A stretch of DNA of 64,000 bases, from NCBI GenBank assembly GCA_965200775.1, contig OZ241383.1, positions 186,001-250,000 on the forward strand. The letters run 5' to 3'. Numbering within the stretch: position 1 is the first letter of the stretch; each line of letters starts with the position of its first letter. This document shows positions 8,914 through 15,998 of the stretch, piece by piece. This DNA is from Poriferisocius sp965200775. GTDB lineage: Bacteria > Actinomycetota > Acidimicrobiia > Acidimicrobiales > Bin134. The notes under the pieces are model-generated. The model did not search any database. It had not been told where the DNA came from and worked only from the letters and a program-made list of their open reading frames with translations. Both the position numbers and the translations under genes were made by a program.

Positions 8914-10128
8914 ATGACCATCGATGTCGCGGTGCTCTCTTTGCACACCTCACCTTTGTCCCAGCCGGGCGTGGGCGACAGCGGCGGCATGAACGTGTAC
9001 GTGCGGGAGATGGCTGCGGCGCTGGCCCACGGGGGAAGCGAGTGCCGTGTTTACGTGCGCCGCGGGCAAGACGGCCAACCCGACGAGGTACCCGTCGAAC
9101 CCGGCGTGACCGTGGTCCACATTGATGCCGGGCCCCCGGATCTGGCCAAGGAGGAACTTTCCGGCGTGGTGGATGAGTTTGCTGCCGGAGTTCTGGCCGA
9201 TTTTCACCGCCGGGGATGCCCCGATGTGATTCACGCCAACTACTGGCTTTCGGGGGTTGCCGCCCACCGGGTCAAGCACGCCGTCGAGGTGCCGCTGGCC
9301 GTTACCTTCCACACCCTCGCTCGGGTGAAGTCGGCCACCGGCGACCCGGAGTCCGAACAGAGGGCCCGGGCCGAGCTCGATGTGATCGGCTGCTCTGACG
9401 CCATCATCGCCTCCTGTCGGCCCGAGGCTCAGCAGCTTCGGAGCCTCTACGACGCTCCTGCCGAGAGGATCGAGTTGGCCCCGCCAGGGGTGGAGCACGC
9501 CCTGTTCTCCCCCGGCGACCGGGAGGGGGCTCGACGCGCTCTCGGTTTGGGCGACGGGCCGGTGCTGCTGTTCGTGGGCCGGATCCAACCCCTGAAGCGG
9601 CCCTTGGTGGCCGTGGAGACGCTGGCCTGCCTCAACCGCTCGGACGCCCGCCTGCTGGTGGTAGGAGGGCCCAGCGGCCCCGAGGGAGCCGATGAACTCG
9701 AGAGATTGCGGAATCGCATTCGGGCGCTGGGAGTGCAGGATCAGGTGACCCTGGTTCCTCCCCGGCCCCACCATCTGCTCTCCACCTACTACCGGGCCGC
9801 CGACGTTGTGCTGGCTCCGAGCCGCAGCGAATCGTTCGGTTTGGTGGCGTTGGAAGCGGCTGCGTGCGGAACCCCGGTGGTGGCTGCGCCGGTAGGTGGC
9901 CTGCGCTCGGTAGTGGATCAGGGCCGCACCGGTTTGCTGGTGAAAGAGGCGACTCCCGAGGCGTTCGCAGGCCAGGCCGCCAGGGTCATTGAGAACCCGC
10001 TGTTCGCTGCCGAGATGGCCATGAACGCCGCCGAGCGGGGGCTGTCCTACTCGTGGACGGCCATGGCTCAGTCTCTGCGGGCTGCCTACCAGAAGATCCT
10101 GAACCGGGTTCCCGTCGACTGCACATGA
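8914..10128 (+). CDS. mshA: D-inositol-3-phosphate glycosyltransferase (mycothiol step 1)
   Basis: A GT-B fold glycosyltransferase (family GT4) that transfers GlcNAc from UDP-GlcNAc to inositol 3-phosphate, the first step of mycothiol synthesis. The N-terminal VGDSGGMNVYVREMA motif is the MshA signature. The nucleotide-sugar domain shows LFVGRIQPLKRP, then PSRSESFGLVALEAAACGTPVVA with the E-x7-E pattern. At 404 residues the length is typical. The start ATG at 8914 has CGGAG upstream. It is followed by ybjN with an ATGA overlap, an arrangement conserved in mycobacteria. Confidence 0.93.
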   Translation: MTIDVAVLSLHTSPLSQPGVGDSGGMNVYVREMAAALAHGGSECRVYVRRGQDGQPDEVPVEPGVTVVHIDAGPPDLAKEELSGVVDEFAAGVLADFHRRGCPDVIHANYWLSGVAAHRVKHAVEVPLAVTFHTLARVKSATGDPESEQRARAELDVIGCSDAIIASCRPEAQQLRSLYDAPAERIELAPPGVEHALFSPGDREGARRALGLGDGPVLLFVGRIQPLKRPLVAVETLACLNRSDARLLVVGGPSGPEGADELERLRNRIRALGVQDQVTLVPPRPHHLLSTYYRAADVVLAPSRSESFGLVALEAAACGTPVVAAPVGGLRSVVDQGRTGLLVKEATPEAFAGQAARVIENPLFAAEMAMNAAERGLSYSWTAMAQSLRAAYQKILNRVPVDCT

Positions 10129-10613
10129 AGGGGCGGGACGGCGAGGGCGGCGACCGCTCGCTGCTGCCACGCGACGAGCTGCTGGCGCTGGAATCGAAAA
10201 TCGACGCCTGGCTGGACGACCAGCTTCACACCAATCCAACCGTGCTGACCATCGACCGGGGCGAGCCCGGGCAGCGGCGGTGGTACGTGCGGATGAAGGG
10301 GGAGGAGAAAGCGGTTTCCACCGTCTGGTTCACGCTGGGCCAGCGCCAGTTGCACTGTGAGTGCCACTTCATGCCCGCTCCCGAGGAAAACGAGGGCCGG
10401 CTCTACGAATACCTGTTGCGCCGCAACCGGGAGCTGACCGGGCTGCGTTTTGCCATCGGAATCGAGGATGCTGTGTTCCTGGTAGCCGAGCTACCGGTTC
10501 ATGCGGTGACCGAAGCGGAGATCGATCGGCTGCTGGGGTCGTTCTACGCCTATGGGGAGAGATGGTTTCGCGCGTGCATGAGGATCGGCTACGCCACCCG
10601 GTTCAAGGGCTAG
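10125..10613 (+). CDS. YbjN-domain protein
   Basis: A 162-residue YbjN / type III chaperone-like fold protein. In actinobacteria this gene directly follows mshA, and its role is unclear. The start ATG overlaps the mshA stop (ATGA), so the two are probably translationally coupled. The features seen are an amphipathic N-terminal helix (LALESKIDAWLDDQL), a beta-rich middle (RRWYVRMKGEEKAVSTVWFT) and a C-terminal helix. No catalytic residues are evident. Confidence 0.85.
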   Translation: MKGRDGEGGDRSLLPRDELLALESKIDAWLDDQLHTNPTVLTIDRGEPGQRRWYVRMKGEEKAVSTVWFTLGQRQLHCECHFMPAPEENEGRLYEYLLRRNRELTGLRFAIGIEDAVFLVAELPVHAVTEAEIDRLLGSFYAYGERWFRACMRIGYATRFKG

Positions 10614-10725
10614 CTGGGCCACAGCCGGTGGAACATACGACAACAATCTTCATATCAGATATTTTCATGTCATACAGATTGATTTAGATTATTCCCCAAT
10701 GTAGCGTGCCCCACGCCAAATCATG

Positions 10726-10767
10726 CTGACCGGTGGGCACGATCGGGGAAGACGGCCCACCGGTCAG
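10726..10767. terminator. 13-bp perfect inverted repeat upstream of proC
   Basis: CTGACCGGTGGGC at 10726-10738 is the exact reverse complement of 10755-10767, with a 16-base loop. A T-containing tract (GGTTTTCCCGGTTTT) follows on the plus strand. It lies in the 197-base gap between ybjN and proC, so it may terminate the mshA-ybjN transcript. The large loop and imperfect T run also allow a protein-binding operator. Confidence 0.55.
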
Positions 10768-10810
10768 GGTTTTCCCGGTTTTGGCGTTGCCAGTTTGCTA
10801 TAGCAGTGAG

Positions 10811-11605
10811 GTGGCATTTCGACTTCAACTCATCGGTGGGGGCAGGATGGGCGAGGCCCTGCTGGGCGGCCTGTTGGCCGGCGGGTGGGCCCAGTCCGAC
10901 GAGTTGGCCGTGGTCGAGAAGATCCTGGAGAGGCGAGCGGAGCTGGCCCAGAAGTTCCCTGGAGTGATGATCGCCGAGCACCCGGTGGAGCAGGCCGACG
11001 CCGTGCTGGCAGTCAAACCCGGAGACGCCGCCGATGCCGGTGACCGCCTCCGCCAGGTTGGGGTCACCCGGCTCCTCAGCATCGCGGCGGGCATTACCAC
11101 CTCGGCGATCGAGAGCACCCTCGACGAGGGGGCCCGGGTGATCCGGGCCATGCCCAACACCCCAGCTCTCGTGGGAGCAGGAGCGGCGGCCATCGCCGCA
11201 GGGCGCAACGCCGATGACGACGATCTGGTGTGGGCCACCGGCATCCTCGAAGCGGTGGGCACGGTTGTGGTGTGCGAGGAGTCGATGCTGGATGCCGTTA
11301 CCGGATTGTCTGGTTCCGGCCCGGCCTACGTGTTTTGGCTGGCCGAGACGCTCATGGCCGCCGGGCAGCGGGTGGGTCTTGCCCCCGAGGTAGCCGATGC
11401 CCTCACCCGCCAGACCCTGCTGGGCGCAGCCCGGCTATTGGCCGAATCGGGTGAGCTTCCCGCCGACCTGAGGGCTGCGGTTACCTCTCCGGGCGGTACC
11501 ACCGCTCGAGGGATAGCCGAGTTGGAGGCCCGCGATGCGGCAGCGGCGTTTGTTGCCGCCGTGCAGGCCGCAACCGAACGAAGCCGCGAGCTGGGCAGTT
11601 CTTGA
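10811..11605 (+). CDS. proC: pyrroline-5-carboxylate reductase
   Basis: This catalyses the last step of proline synthesis, reducing pyrroline-5-carboxylate with NADPH. The Rossmann motif LIGGGRMGEALLGGL is at the N-terminus; VIRAMPNTPALVGAG and DAVTGLSGSGPAYVFW in the middle and SPGGTTARGIAELE near the C-terminus are the P5CR signature segments. The start is GTG at 10811, which places the dinucleotide motif at the usual distance; 264 residues is normal. It stands downstream of a long inverted repeat and upstream of a helix-turn-helix gene, as in mycobacteria. Confidence 0.95.
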   Translation: MAFRLQLIGGGRMGEALLGGLLAGGWAQSDELAVVEKILERRAELAQKFPGVMIAEHPVEQADAVLAVKPGDAADAGDRLRQVGVTRLLSIAAGITTSAIESTLDEGARVIRAMPNTPALVGAGAAAIAAGRNADDDDLVWATGILEAVGTVVVCEESMLDAVTGLSGSGPAYVFWLAETLMAAGQRVGLAPEVADALTRQTLLGAARLLAESGELPADLRAAVTSPGGTTARGIAELEARDAAAAFVAAVQAATERSRELGSS

Positions 11606-11756
11606 CCCTGGTTTCGGTCGTGGTGGGGGCGGCGGTTTGGACCTCGAATCACGGCTCTTGAGGCCTAGCTTTGACCGGTTGGCGGAGCGGGGTGGCACCC
11701 GCCCAACATCTCGGCGTAAGGTGAGCGACACACAGCGGAGTTGGGGGTGTGAACGC

Positions 11757-11951
11757 ATGGCTAAGCCCGAAAGGCGGGAGCGACTGATGACGGTTGCCGA
11801 GGTCGCCGCATTGATGAGGGTTTCGACGATGACGGTGTATCGGCTGATAAAGGCCAACGATTTGCCGGCCGTCCGGATCGGTAAGTCGTACCGATTGCAC
11901 GAGGGTGACGTGGACCGCTATCTGGCCAGTCGATACACCCAGGCAGGCTGA
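11757..11951 (+). CDS. excisionase-type helix-turn-helix DNA-binding protein
   Basis: A 64-residue MerR/excisionase-like protein: LMTVAEVAALMRVSTMTVYRLIKANDLPAVRIGKSYRLHEGDVDRYL is split here as helix-turn-helix then wing. It matches the small conserved regulator located downstream of proC in many actinobacteria. Start ATG at 11757. After its TGA (11949-11951) the same frame stays open (HPLTWAPAHPGR) until a TGA at 11988, which overlaps the first copy of the next start region, so the ancestral protein may have been 13 residues longer and directly coupled. Confidence 0.8.
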   Translation: MAKPERRERLMTVAEVAALMRVSTMTVYRLIKANDLPAVRIGKSYRLHEGDVDRYLASRYTQAG

Positions 11952-11978
11952 CATCCCCTGACGTGGGCTCCTGCCCAT

Positions 11979-12086
11979 CCGGGGCGATGACTTTGCGGTA
12001 CGACACCGTCTCGTTCCTGTCCGAGGTTGAGCGTGGTGTGCCGGGGCGATGACTTTGCGGTACGACACCGTCTCGTTCCTGTCCGA
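11979..12086 (+). repeat. 46-nt duplicated start region creating a 21-codon mini-ORF
   Basis: Bases 11979-12024 are repeated exactly at 12041-12086, with a 16-base spacer. Each copy carries GGGGCG and an ATG plus the first 12 codons of the SAM hydrolase gene. Starting at the first ATG (11987) gives a 21-residue mini-ORF (MTLRYDTVSFLS then EVERGVPGR) whose TGA (12050-12052) overlaps the real ATG at 12049. The 62-base offset keeps the stop/start overlap intact. Confidence 0.9.
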
Positions 12087-12915
12087 TTACGGCCTGGGTG
12101 ATGAGTTCGTCGGGGTGGTGAAGTCGGTGATTCGCTCCATTACCCCCGAGGTAGCGGTGGTGGACATCACCCACGACATCGCCCCCCACGACATCAGAGC
12201 CGGGGGCTTGGCCCTGGCTCGCAGCGCCCAGTACCTGGTACCCGGCGTGGTCCTAGCCGTGGTCGATCCCGGTGTGGGCAGCAGCCGAAGAGCGGTCGCC
12301 GTGGAGGTGGGCGACGGAGAGTCACTGCTGGTCGGCCCCGACAACGGCCTGCTGGCCCCGGCGGTGGCCATGGTGGGCGGTGCCACCCGTGCGGTCGAGC
12401 TGACCGCCGGGAAATACCACCTTGATGCCCCCGGCCCCACGTTCGCGGGGCGCGACGTGTTCGCTCCGGTTGCCGCTCACCTGTGCCGGGGGACAGAACT
12501 CGAGGAGGTGGGAACCCCCATCCCGGTTGAATCCCTCACGCCGGGAATGGTGCCGGTGAGCCGGAGCGAAGGCTCCCGCATCCATGCAGAGGTGTTGTGG
12601 ATCGACCGGTTCGGGAACTTGCAGCTCAACGTGGACCCGGCAGATATAGAGCAGATGGGCGACGTTTTGCGGCTGATCGTGAACGGAGTGGGCCGCAACG
12701 CTCGCCGGGCCGGTTGCTTCAGTGACCTCGGCAGTGACGGTCCCGGACTCTTGGTAGACTCCTACGGGTTGGTGGCCGTAGCCGTCAACCGGGGCTCAGC
12801 CTCATTGGAGCTGGGCTGCGGGGAGGGAGACCCCATCACCATCGAACCCGGCGGCCCCGATGAGGCCACCCCCGTTGGGCTGGAATCCCCGGTGAGGCTG
12901 CGAGCCGAACCGTAA
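12049..12915 (+). CDS. SAM hydroxide adenosyltransferase (SAM hydrolase, DUF62 family)
   Basis: This family hydrolyses S-adenosylmethionine to adenosine and methionine and is related to the bacterial fluorinases. Family signatures are FLSDYGLGDEFVGVVK near the N-terminus, VVDITHDIAPHDI, the VVDPGVGSSRRAVAVE loop, VGPDNGLLAPA, and WIDRFGNLQLNV in the C-terminal domain. At 288 residues it is normal. The duplication upstream means the true start lies in the second copy; the first copy would encode only a mini-ORF. Fluorinase activity cannot be excluded from sequence alone but hydrolysis is the usual one. Confidence 0.9.
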   Translation: MTLRYDTVSFLSDYGLGDEFVGVVKSVIRSITPEVAVVDITHDIAPHDIRAGGLALARSAQYLVPGVVLAVVDPGVGSSRRAVAVEVGDGESLLVGPDNGLLAPAVAMVGGATRAVELTAGKYHLDAPGPTFAGRDVFAPVAAHLCRGTELEEVGTPIPVESLTPGMVPVSRSEGSRIHAEVLWIDRFGNLQLNVDPADIEQMGDVLRLIVNGVGRNARRAGCFSDLGSDGPGLLVDSYGLVAVAVNRGSASLELGCGEGDPITIEPGGPDEATPVGLESPVRLRAEP

Positions 12916-12974
12916 CAGCAACCCGGCGGCGGAAAACCCCGTTGGCAAAGAACAAGAGCGATGGGAGCATCGGC

Positions 12975-13064
12975 ATGAGACCAGGAACGACAATCGCAGT
13001 AGCCGTCCTGTTGCTGGCCATCCTTCTGGCCGCGGTCATCCAGCTTTTCGTGCTGGCCCGCTGA
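12975..13064 (+). CDS. 29-residue single-pass membrane peptide
   Basis: A small frame, MRPGTTIAVAVLLLAILL followed by AAVIQLFVLAR, with one transmembrane segment and a basic N-terminus. Similar tiny membrane proteins beginning MRPGT recur in acidimicrobial genomes, from memory rather than a search. Its ATG overlaps the stop of a 5-codon ORF (MGASA, from 12961). It lies in the short gap before the siroheme synthase gene. Function unknown. Confidence 0.6.
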   Translation: MRPGTTIAVAVLLLAILLAAVIQLFVLAR

Positions 13065-13077
13065 TCGGTTGGCAGCC

Positions 13078-13713
13078 ATGCCGGTTGAGGAGGTTCTCTA
13101 TCCGGTGAACTTGCGGGTTGCCGGCCATCGGTGCCTGGTGGTTGGAGGAGGACCGGTGGCCTTGGCCAAAGCCGACGGCCTGCTGGAAGCCGGAGCGGAG
13201 GTGGATGTCATCGCCCCCGAGGTGATCCCCGAGCTGGCCGATCGGGCCGGGGTAACCGTGCATCAACGCCCCTACCGTCCCGGTGACACCGAGCAATACC
13301 GCTTGGTGGTGGCCGCGACCGGTTGCGAAGAGGTCAACGCCCAGGTGTTCCACGACGGCGAAGCCGCGGGAGTTTGGGTGAACAGCGCCGACGACCCCGA
13401 GCACTGCTCGTTCACCCTTCCCAGCAAGCTGCGCCGGGGTCCGCTCATGGTCACTTGCTCCACCGGGGGTCACAGCCCGGCGCTGTCACGCTGGCTCCGC
13501 CGTCGCCTGGAAGACGAGATCGGACCCGAGTACGAAACCCTGTTGGGCCTGCTCAGCGAGGCCCGAAACCGGATAAGGGCGGCAGGGATGCACACCGAGG
13601 GGCTGGCTTGGCAAGATGTACTGGATTCGGGGATGCTGGAGTTGATTCGCTCCGGCGAAACAGGGCGAGCGCAAGCAATGATCGACCGCATGGTTGACAC
13701 CACCCTGATGTAG
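13078..13713 (+). CDS. precorrin-2 dehydrogenase / sirohydrochlorin ferrochelatase (siroheme synthase N-domain)
   Basis: This is equivalent to the CysG N-terminal part (Met8/CysG-B) and oxidises precorrin-2 to sirohydrochlorin, often also inserting iron to give siroheme. The NAD motif is CLVVGGGPVALAKADGLL; WVNSADDPEHCSFTLPSKLRRGPLMVTCSTGGHSPAL, seen in two segments, is the family core. At 211 residues it lacks the methyltransferase half, which is supplied by the cobA-hemD fusion downstream. A TTG at 13069 would add three residues. Confidence 0.88.
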   Translation: MPVEEVLYPVNLRVAGHRCLVVGGGPVALAKADGLLEAGAEVDVIAPEVIPELADRAGVTVHQRPYRPGDTEQYRLVVAATGCEEVNAQVFHDGEAAGVWVNSADDPEHCSFTLPSKLRRGPLMVTCSTGGHSPALSRWLRRRLEDEIGPEYETLLGLLSEARNRIRAAGMHTEGLAWQDVLDSGMLELIRSGETGRAQAMIDRMVDTTLM

Positions 13714-13747
13714 GCACAACCACACCGAGCACACGCAATGATCGACT
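13675..13747 (+). repeat. weak duplication of the siroheme synthase 3-prime end
   Basis: GCAATGATCGAC at 13675-13686, inside the last codons of the siroheme synthase gene, recurs 60 bases later at 13735-13746 in the gap before hemA, preceded by similar GAGC-rich sequence. This may be a worn version of the junction duplications seen elsewhere in the window. Confidence 0.45.
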
Positions 13748-13779
13748 ATTCAACCCGAAGGCCAAGGTAGGAGCAGGCA

Positions 13780-15030
13780 GTGTCAGTACTGGCCATAGGT
13801 CTCAGCCATCGCACGGCAACACTCGGCCTGTTGGAGCAGATGACCATTGACGAGCCCGACCGGCCCAAGGCGCTCGCCGATCTCATCAGCCGGGAGCACG
13901 TTTCCGAGGCGGTGGTGCTGTCCACCTGCAACCGCACCGAGGTCTACGCCTTTGCCGAGACCTTCCACGGAGCATTCCAGAACCTGAGGGACTTCCTGTC
14001 GGAGTCTTCCCACCTCGCTCCCGAGCAGTTCAACGACTCCCTCTACACCTATTACGAAGCCGACGCGGTGTCGCATCTCTTCTCGGTGGCCTGCGGCTTG
14101 GATTCCGCTGTGTTGGGCGAACACGAGATTCAGGGGCAGGTGAGGGAAGCGTGGGAGGCGGCCCGGTTGGAGGGCACCTGCGGTACCACCCTCAACGCCC
14201 TTTTCCGCCACGCCGTGGAGGTGGGCAAGCGGGCCCGTACGGAGACCGGCATCTCCCACCACATCACCTCGGTTTCCCAGGCGGCTGTGGCCTTGGCCAC
14301 CGAAAGGTTGGACGGGCTGGCCGGCCGCAATCTGATGGTCCTCGGGGCCGGCGACATGGGCGAGGGGATGGCGGGTGGCCTCACGAGAAGCGGCGTGGCT
14401 GAGGTGATAGTGGCCAATCGCACCACCGACCGAGCCTCCGAGCTGGCCCAAAGGGTGGGTGGCCGGGCCGTCGGTCTCGACGAGATGGCCGCCGAGCTGA
14501 CTTCGGTAGATGTGTTGTTGACCTCCACCGGGGCCTCCTCGCTGATGCTGGAGCACGGTGACGTGGCTGAGGTCATGGCCCGGCGCCAACGGCGCCCGCT
14601 GTTGATTGTGGACGTGGCGGTGCCCCGCGACGTTGACCCTGCTGCCGGCGACCTCGAAGGGGTGACGCTGCTGGACATGGACGACCTCCGGGCGTTCGCC
14701 GACCGGGGACTGCGAGAGCGCCAGGCTGAGCTGGATCGGGTGCGGGGCATCATCAGCCACGAGGTGGACCGCTACCTCGACTACAGCTCGGCCCGGGAAG
14801 CAGCCCCGCTGATCGCCGCGTTTCGCACCCGAGCCGAGGTGTTGCGCCAGGAGGAGATGGATCGTCACAGCGCCGGACTGTCTCCGGCCGAGCGGGAAGC
14901 GGTGGAGGCTGCCACCCGAGGGCTGGTGGGCAAGCTGCTGCACGAGCCCACCGTCAGGCTGAAAGACGCCTCGGGGTCGCCACGGGGCGACCGTCTGGCT
15001 GAAGCACTCCGGGACCTGTTCGATCTCTAG
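13780..15030 (+). CDS. hemA: glutamyl-tRNA reductase
   Basis: This reduces glutamyl-tRNA to glutamate-1-semialdehyde, the committed step of tetrapyrrole synthesis by the C5 route. It shows GLSHRTA at the N-terminus, the catalytic Cys in VVLSTCNRTEVYA, SAVLGEHEIQGQVREAW, the NADPH motif MVLGAGDMGEG, and VDVAVPRDVDP. A C-terminal helical dimerisation region follows. At 416 residues it is normal. The start GTG at 13780 is preceded by AGGTAGGAG. It heads the hemA-hemC-cobA/hemD-hemL group. Confidence 0.96.
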   Translation: MSVLAIGLSHRTATLGLLEQMTIDEPDRPKALADLISREHVSEAVVLSTCNRTEVYAFAETFHGAFQNLRDFLSESSHLAPEQFNDSLYTYYEADAVSHLFSVACGLDSAVLGEHEIQGQVREAWEAARLEGTCGTTLNALFRHAVEVGKRARTETGISHHITSVSQAAVALATERLDGLAGRNLMVLGAGDMGEGMAGGLTRSGVAEVIVANRTTDRASELAQRVGGRAVGLDEMAAELTSVDVLLTSTGASSLMLEHGDVAEVMARRQRRPLLIVDVAVPRDVDPAAGDLEGVTLLDMDDLRAFADRGLRERQAELDRVRGIISHEVDRYLDYSSAREAAPLIAAFRTRAEVLRQEEMDRHSAGLSPAEREAVEAATRGLVGKLLHEPTVRLKDASGSPRGDRLAEALRDLFDL

Positions 15031-15046
15031 TCCTGCCGGCCTCACG

Positions 15047-15904
15047 CTGCGGGCTGCCACCCGAGGCAGCGCCTTGGCCCGGTGGCAGACAGCTCACATT
15101 GCCGACTTGCTGGCCGATGCTTGCGTAGTTGAACCGTTGGTGGTGACCACCGCCGGCGATCTTCGGGCAACTGAGCCAATCTCGGCCATCGGGGGCAAGG
15201 GCGTGTTTGTGAAAGAGGTGCAGGCAGCGGTGCTCGACGGCAGGGCTGATTTGGCCGTCCACTCGGCCAAGGACCTACCCGCTGCCACCCCGCCCGGGCT
15301 GGTGCTGGCAGCGGTGCCCCGCCGGGCTGATCCCCGGGACGCGCTGGTGGGCAGCCGGCTGGGCGACTTAACGGAGAACGCGGTGGTGGCCACCGGCTCG
15401 GCCCGCCGCCGGGTGCAGCTTCGCCGGGTCCGTCCCGATCTGCGCTTCGAGGAGCTGCGGGGCAACATCGGCACCCGGCTGGCCAAGGCAACCGACTACG
15501 ACGCGGTGATTATGGCCAAGGCGGCTCTGGATCGGCTGGGCGAGCACCCGCCGGTGGTGGATGTGCTGGGCTGCGAGGTGATGATCCCCCAGGTTGGGCA
15601 GGGAGCGTTGGCGGTGGAGTGCCGGGAGGACGACGAGCGGGTCCTCCCCCTGCTGGCCGCCATCGAGGATCCGGTGGCCCGCCGGGAGGTGGACGCCGAG
15701 CGGGCTTTTCTGACCACGCTGGGAGGGGATTGCACCCTGCCGGCGGGAGCCCACGCCCACGGCGGCGAAGGGATGCTGACGATGACGGCGGTGTTGGCCG
15801 ACGGGCCCGACGGGCGCTGCCACACCGCCGAGGCCGAGGGCGACGACGGCGTGAGCCTGGGAGAACACCTGGCTGAGAGCCTGCTCGACATGATGTCCCG
15901 ATGA
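15047..15904 (+). CDS. hemC: hydroxymethylbilane synthase (porphobilinogen deaminase)
   Basis: This polymerises four porphobilinogens to hydroxymethylbilane. Family segments are ATRGSALARWQ at the N-terminus, GKGVFVKEVQAAVLDGRADLAVHSAKDLP in two pieces, GNIGTRLAK, and the dipyrromethane cofactor Cys in LGGDCTLPAGA. The start is odd: the conserved ATRGS lies upstream of the only canonical start (TTG 15074), and no ATG, GTG or TTG precedes it in frame after the hemA region. A CTG at 15047 (LRAATRGS) fits best; the TTG would delete a conserved loop. Its stop TGA overlaps the ATG at 15901. Confidence 0.9.
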   Translation: MRAATRGSALARWQTAHIADLLADACVVEPLVVTTAGDLRATEPISAIGGKGVFVKEVQAAVLDGRADLAVHSAKDLPAATPPGLVLAAVPRRADPRDALVGSRLGDLTENAVVATGSARRRVQLRRVRPDLRFEELRGNIGTRLAKATDYDAVIMAKAALDRLGEHPPVVDVLGCEVMIPQVGQGALAVECREDDERVLPLLAAIEDPVARREVDAERAFLTTLGGDCTLPAGAHAHGGEGMLTMTAVLADGPDGRCHTAEAEGDDGVSLGEHLAESLLDMMSR

Positions 15905-15998
15905 CGGTGTATCTGGTGGGGGCCGGGGTTATGGGTAGCCTCCCGTTGAGTTGGCATCCGGTGGTGTCCCGATGACGGTGTATCTGGTGGGGGCCGGG
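15894..15998 (+). repeat. 34-nt duplicated start region creating a 24-codon mini-ORF
   Basis: Bases 15894-15927 are repeated exactly at 15965-15998 with a 37-base unrelated spacer. Both copies contain TCCCG, ATG and the first nine codons of the cobA-hemD gene. From the ATG at 15901, which overlaps the hemC stop, a 24-residue mini-ORF runs (MTVYLVGAG then spacer codons then VVSR) and its TGA (15973-15975) overlaps the real ATG at 15972. Offset 71. Confidence 0.9.

Noticed and set aside
12049..12915. Fluorinase
   Set aside because: The protein fits the general SAM hydroxide adenosyltransferase family, and nothing in the context (no organofluorine genes) supports fluorination.
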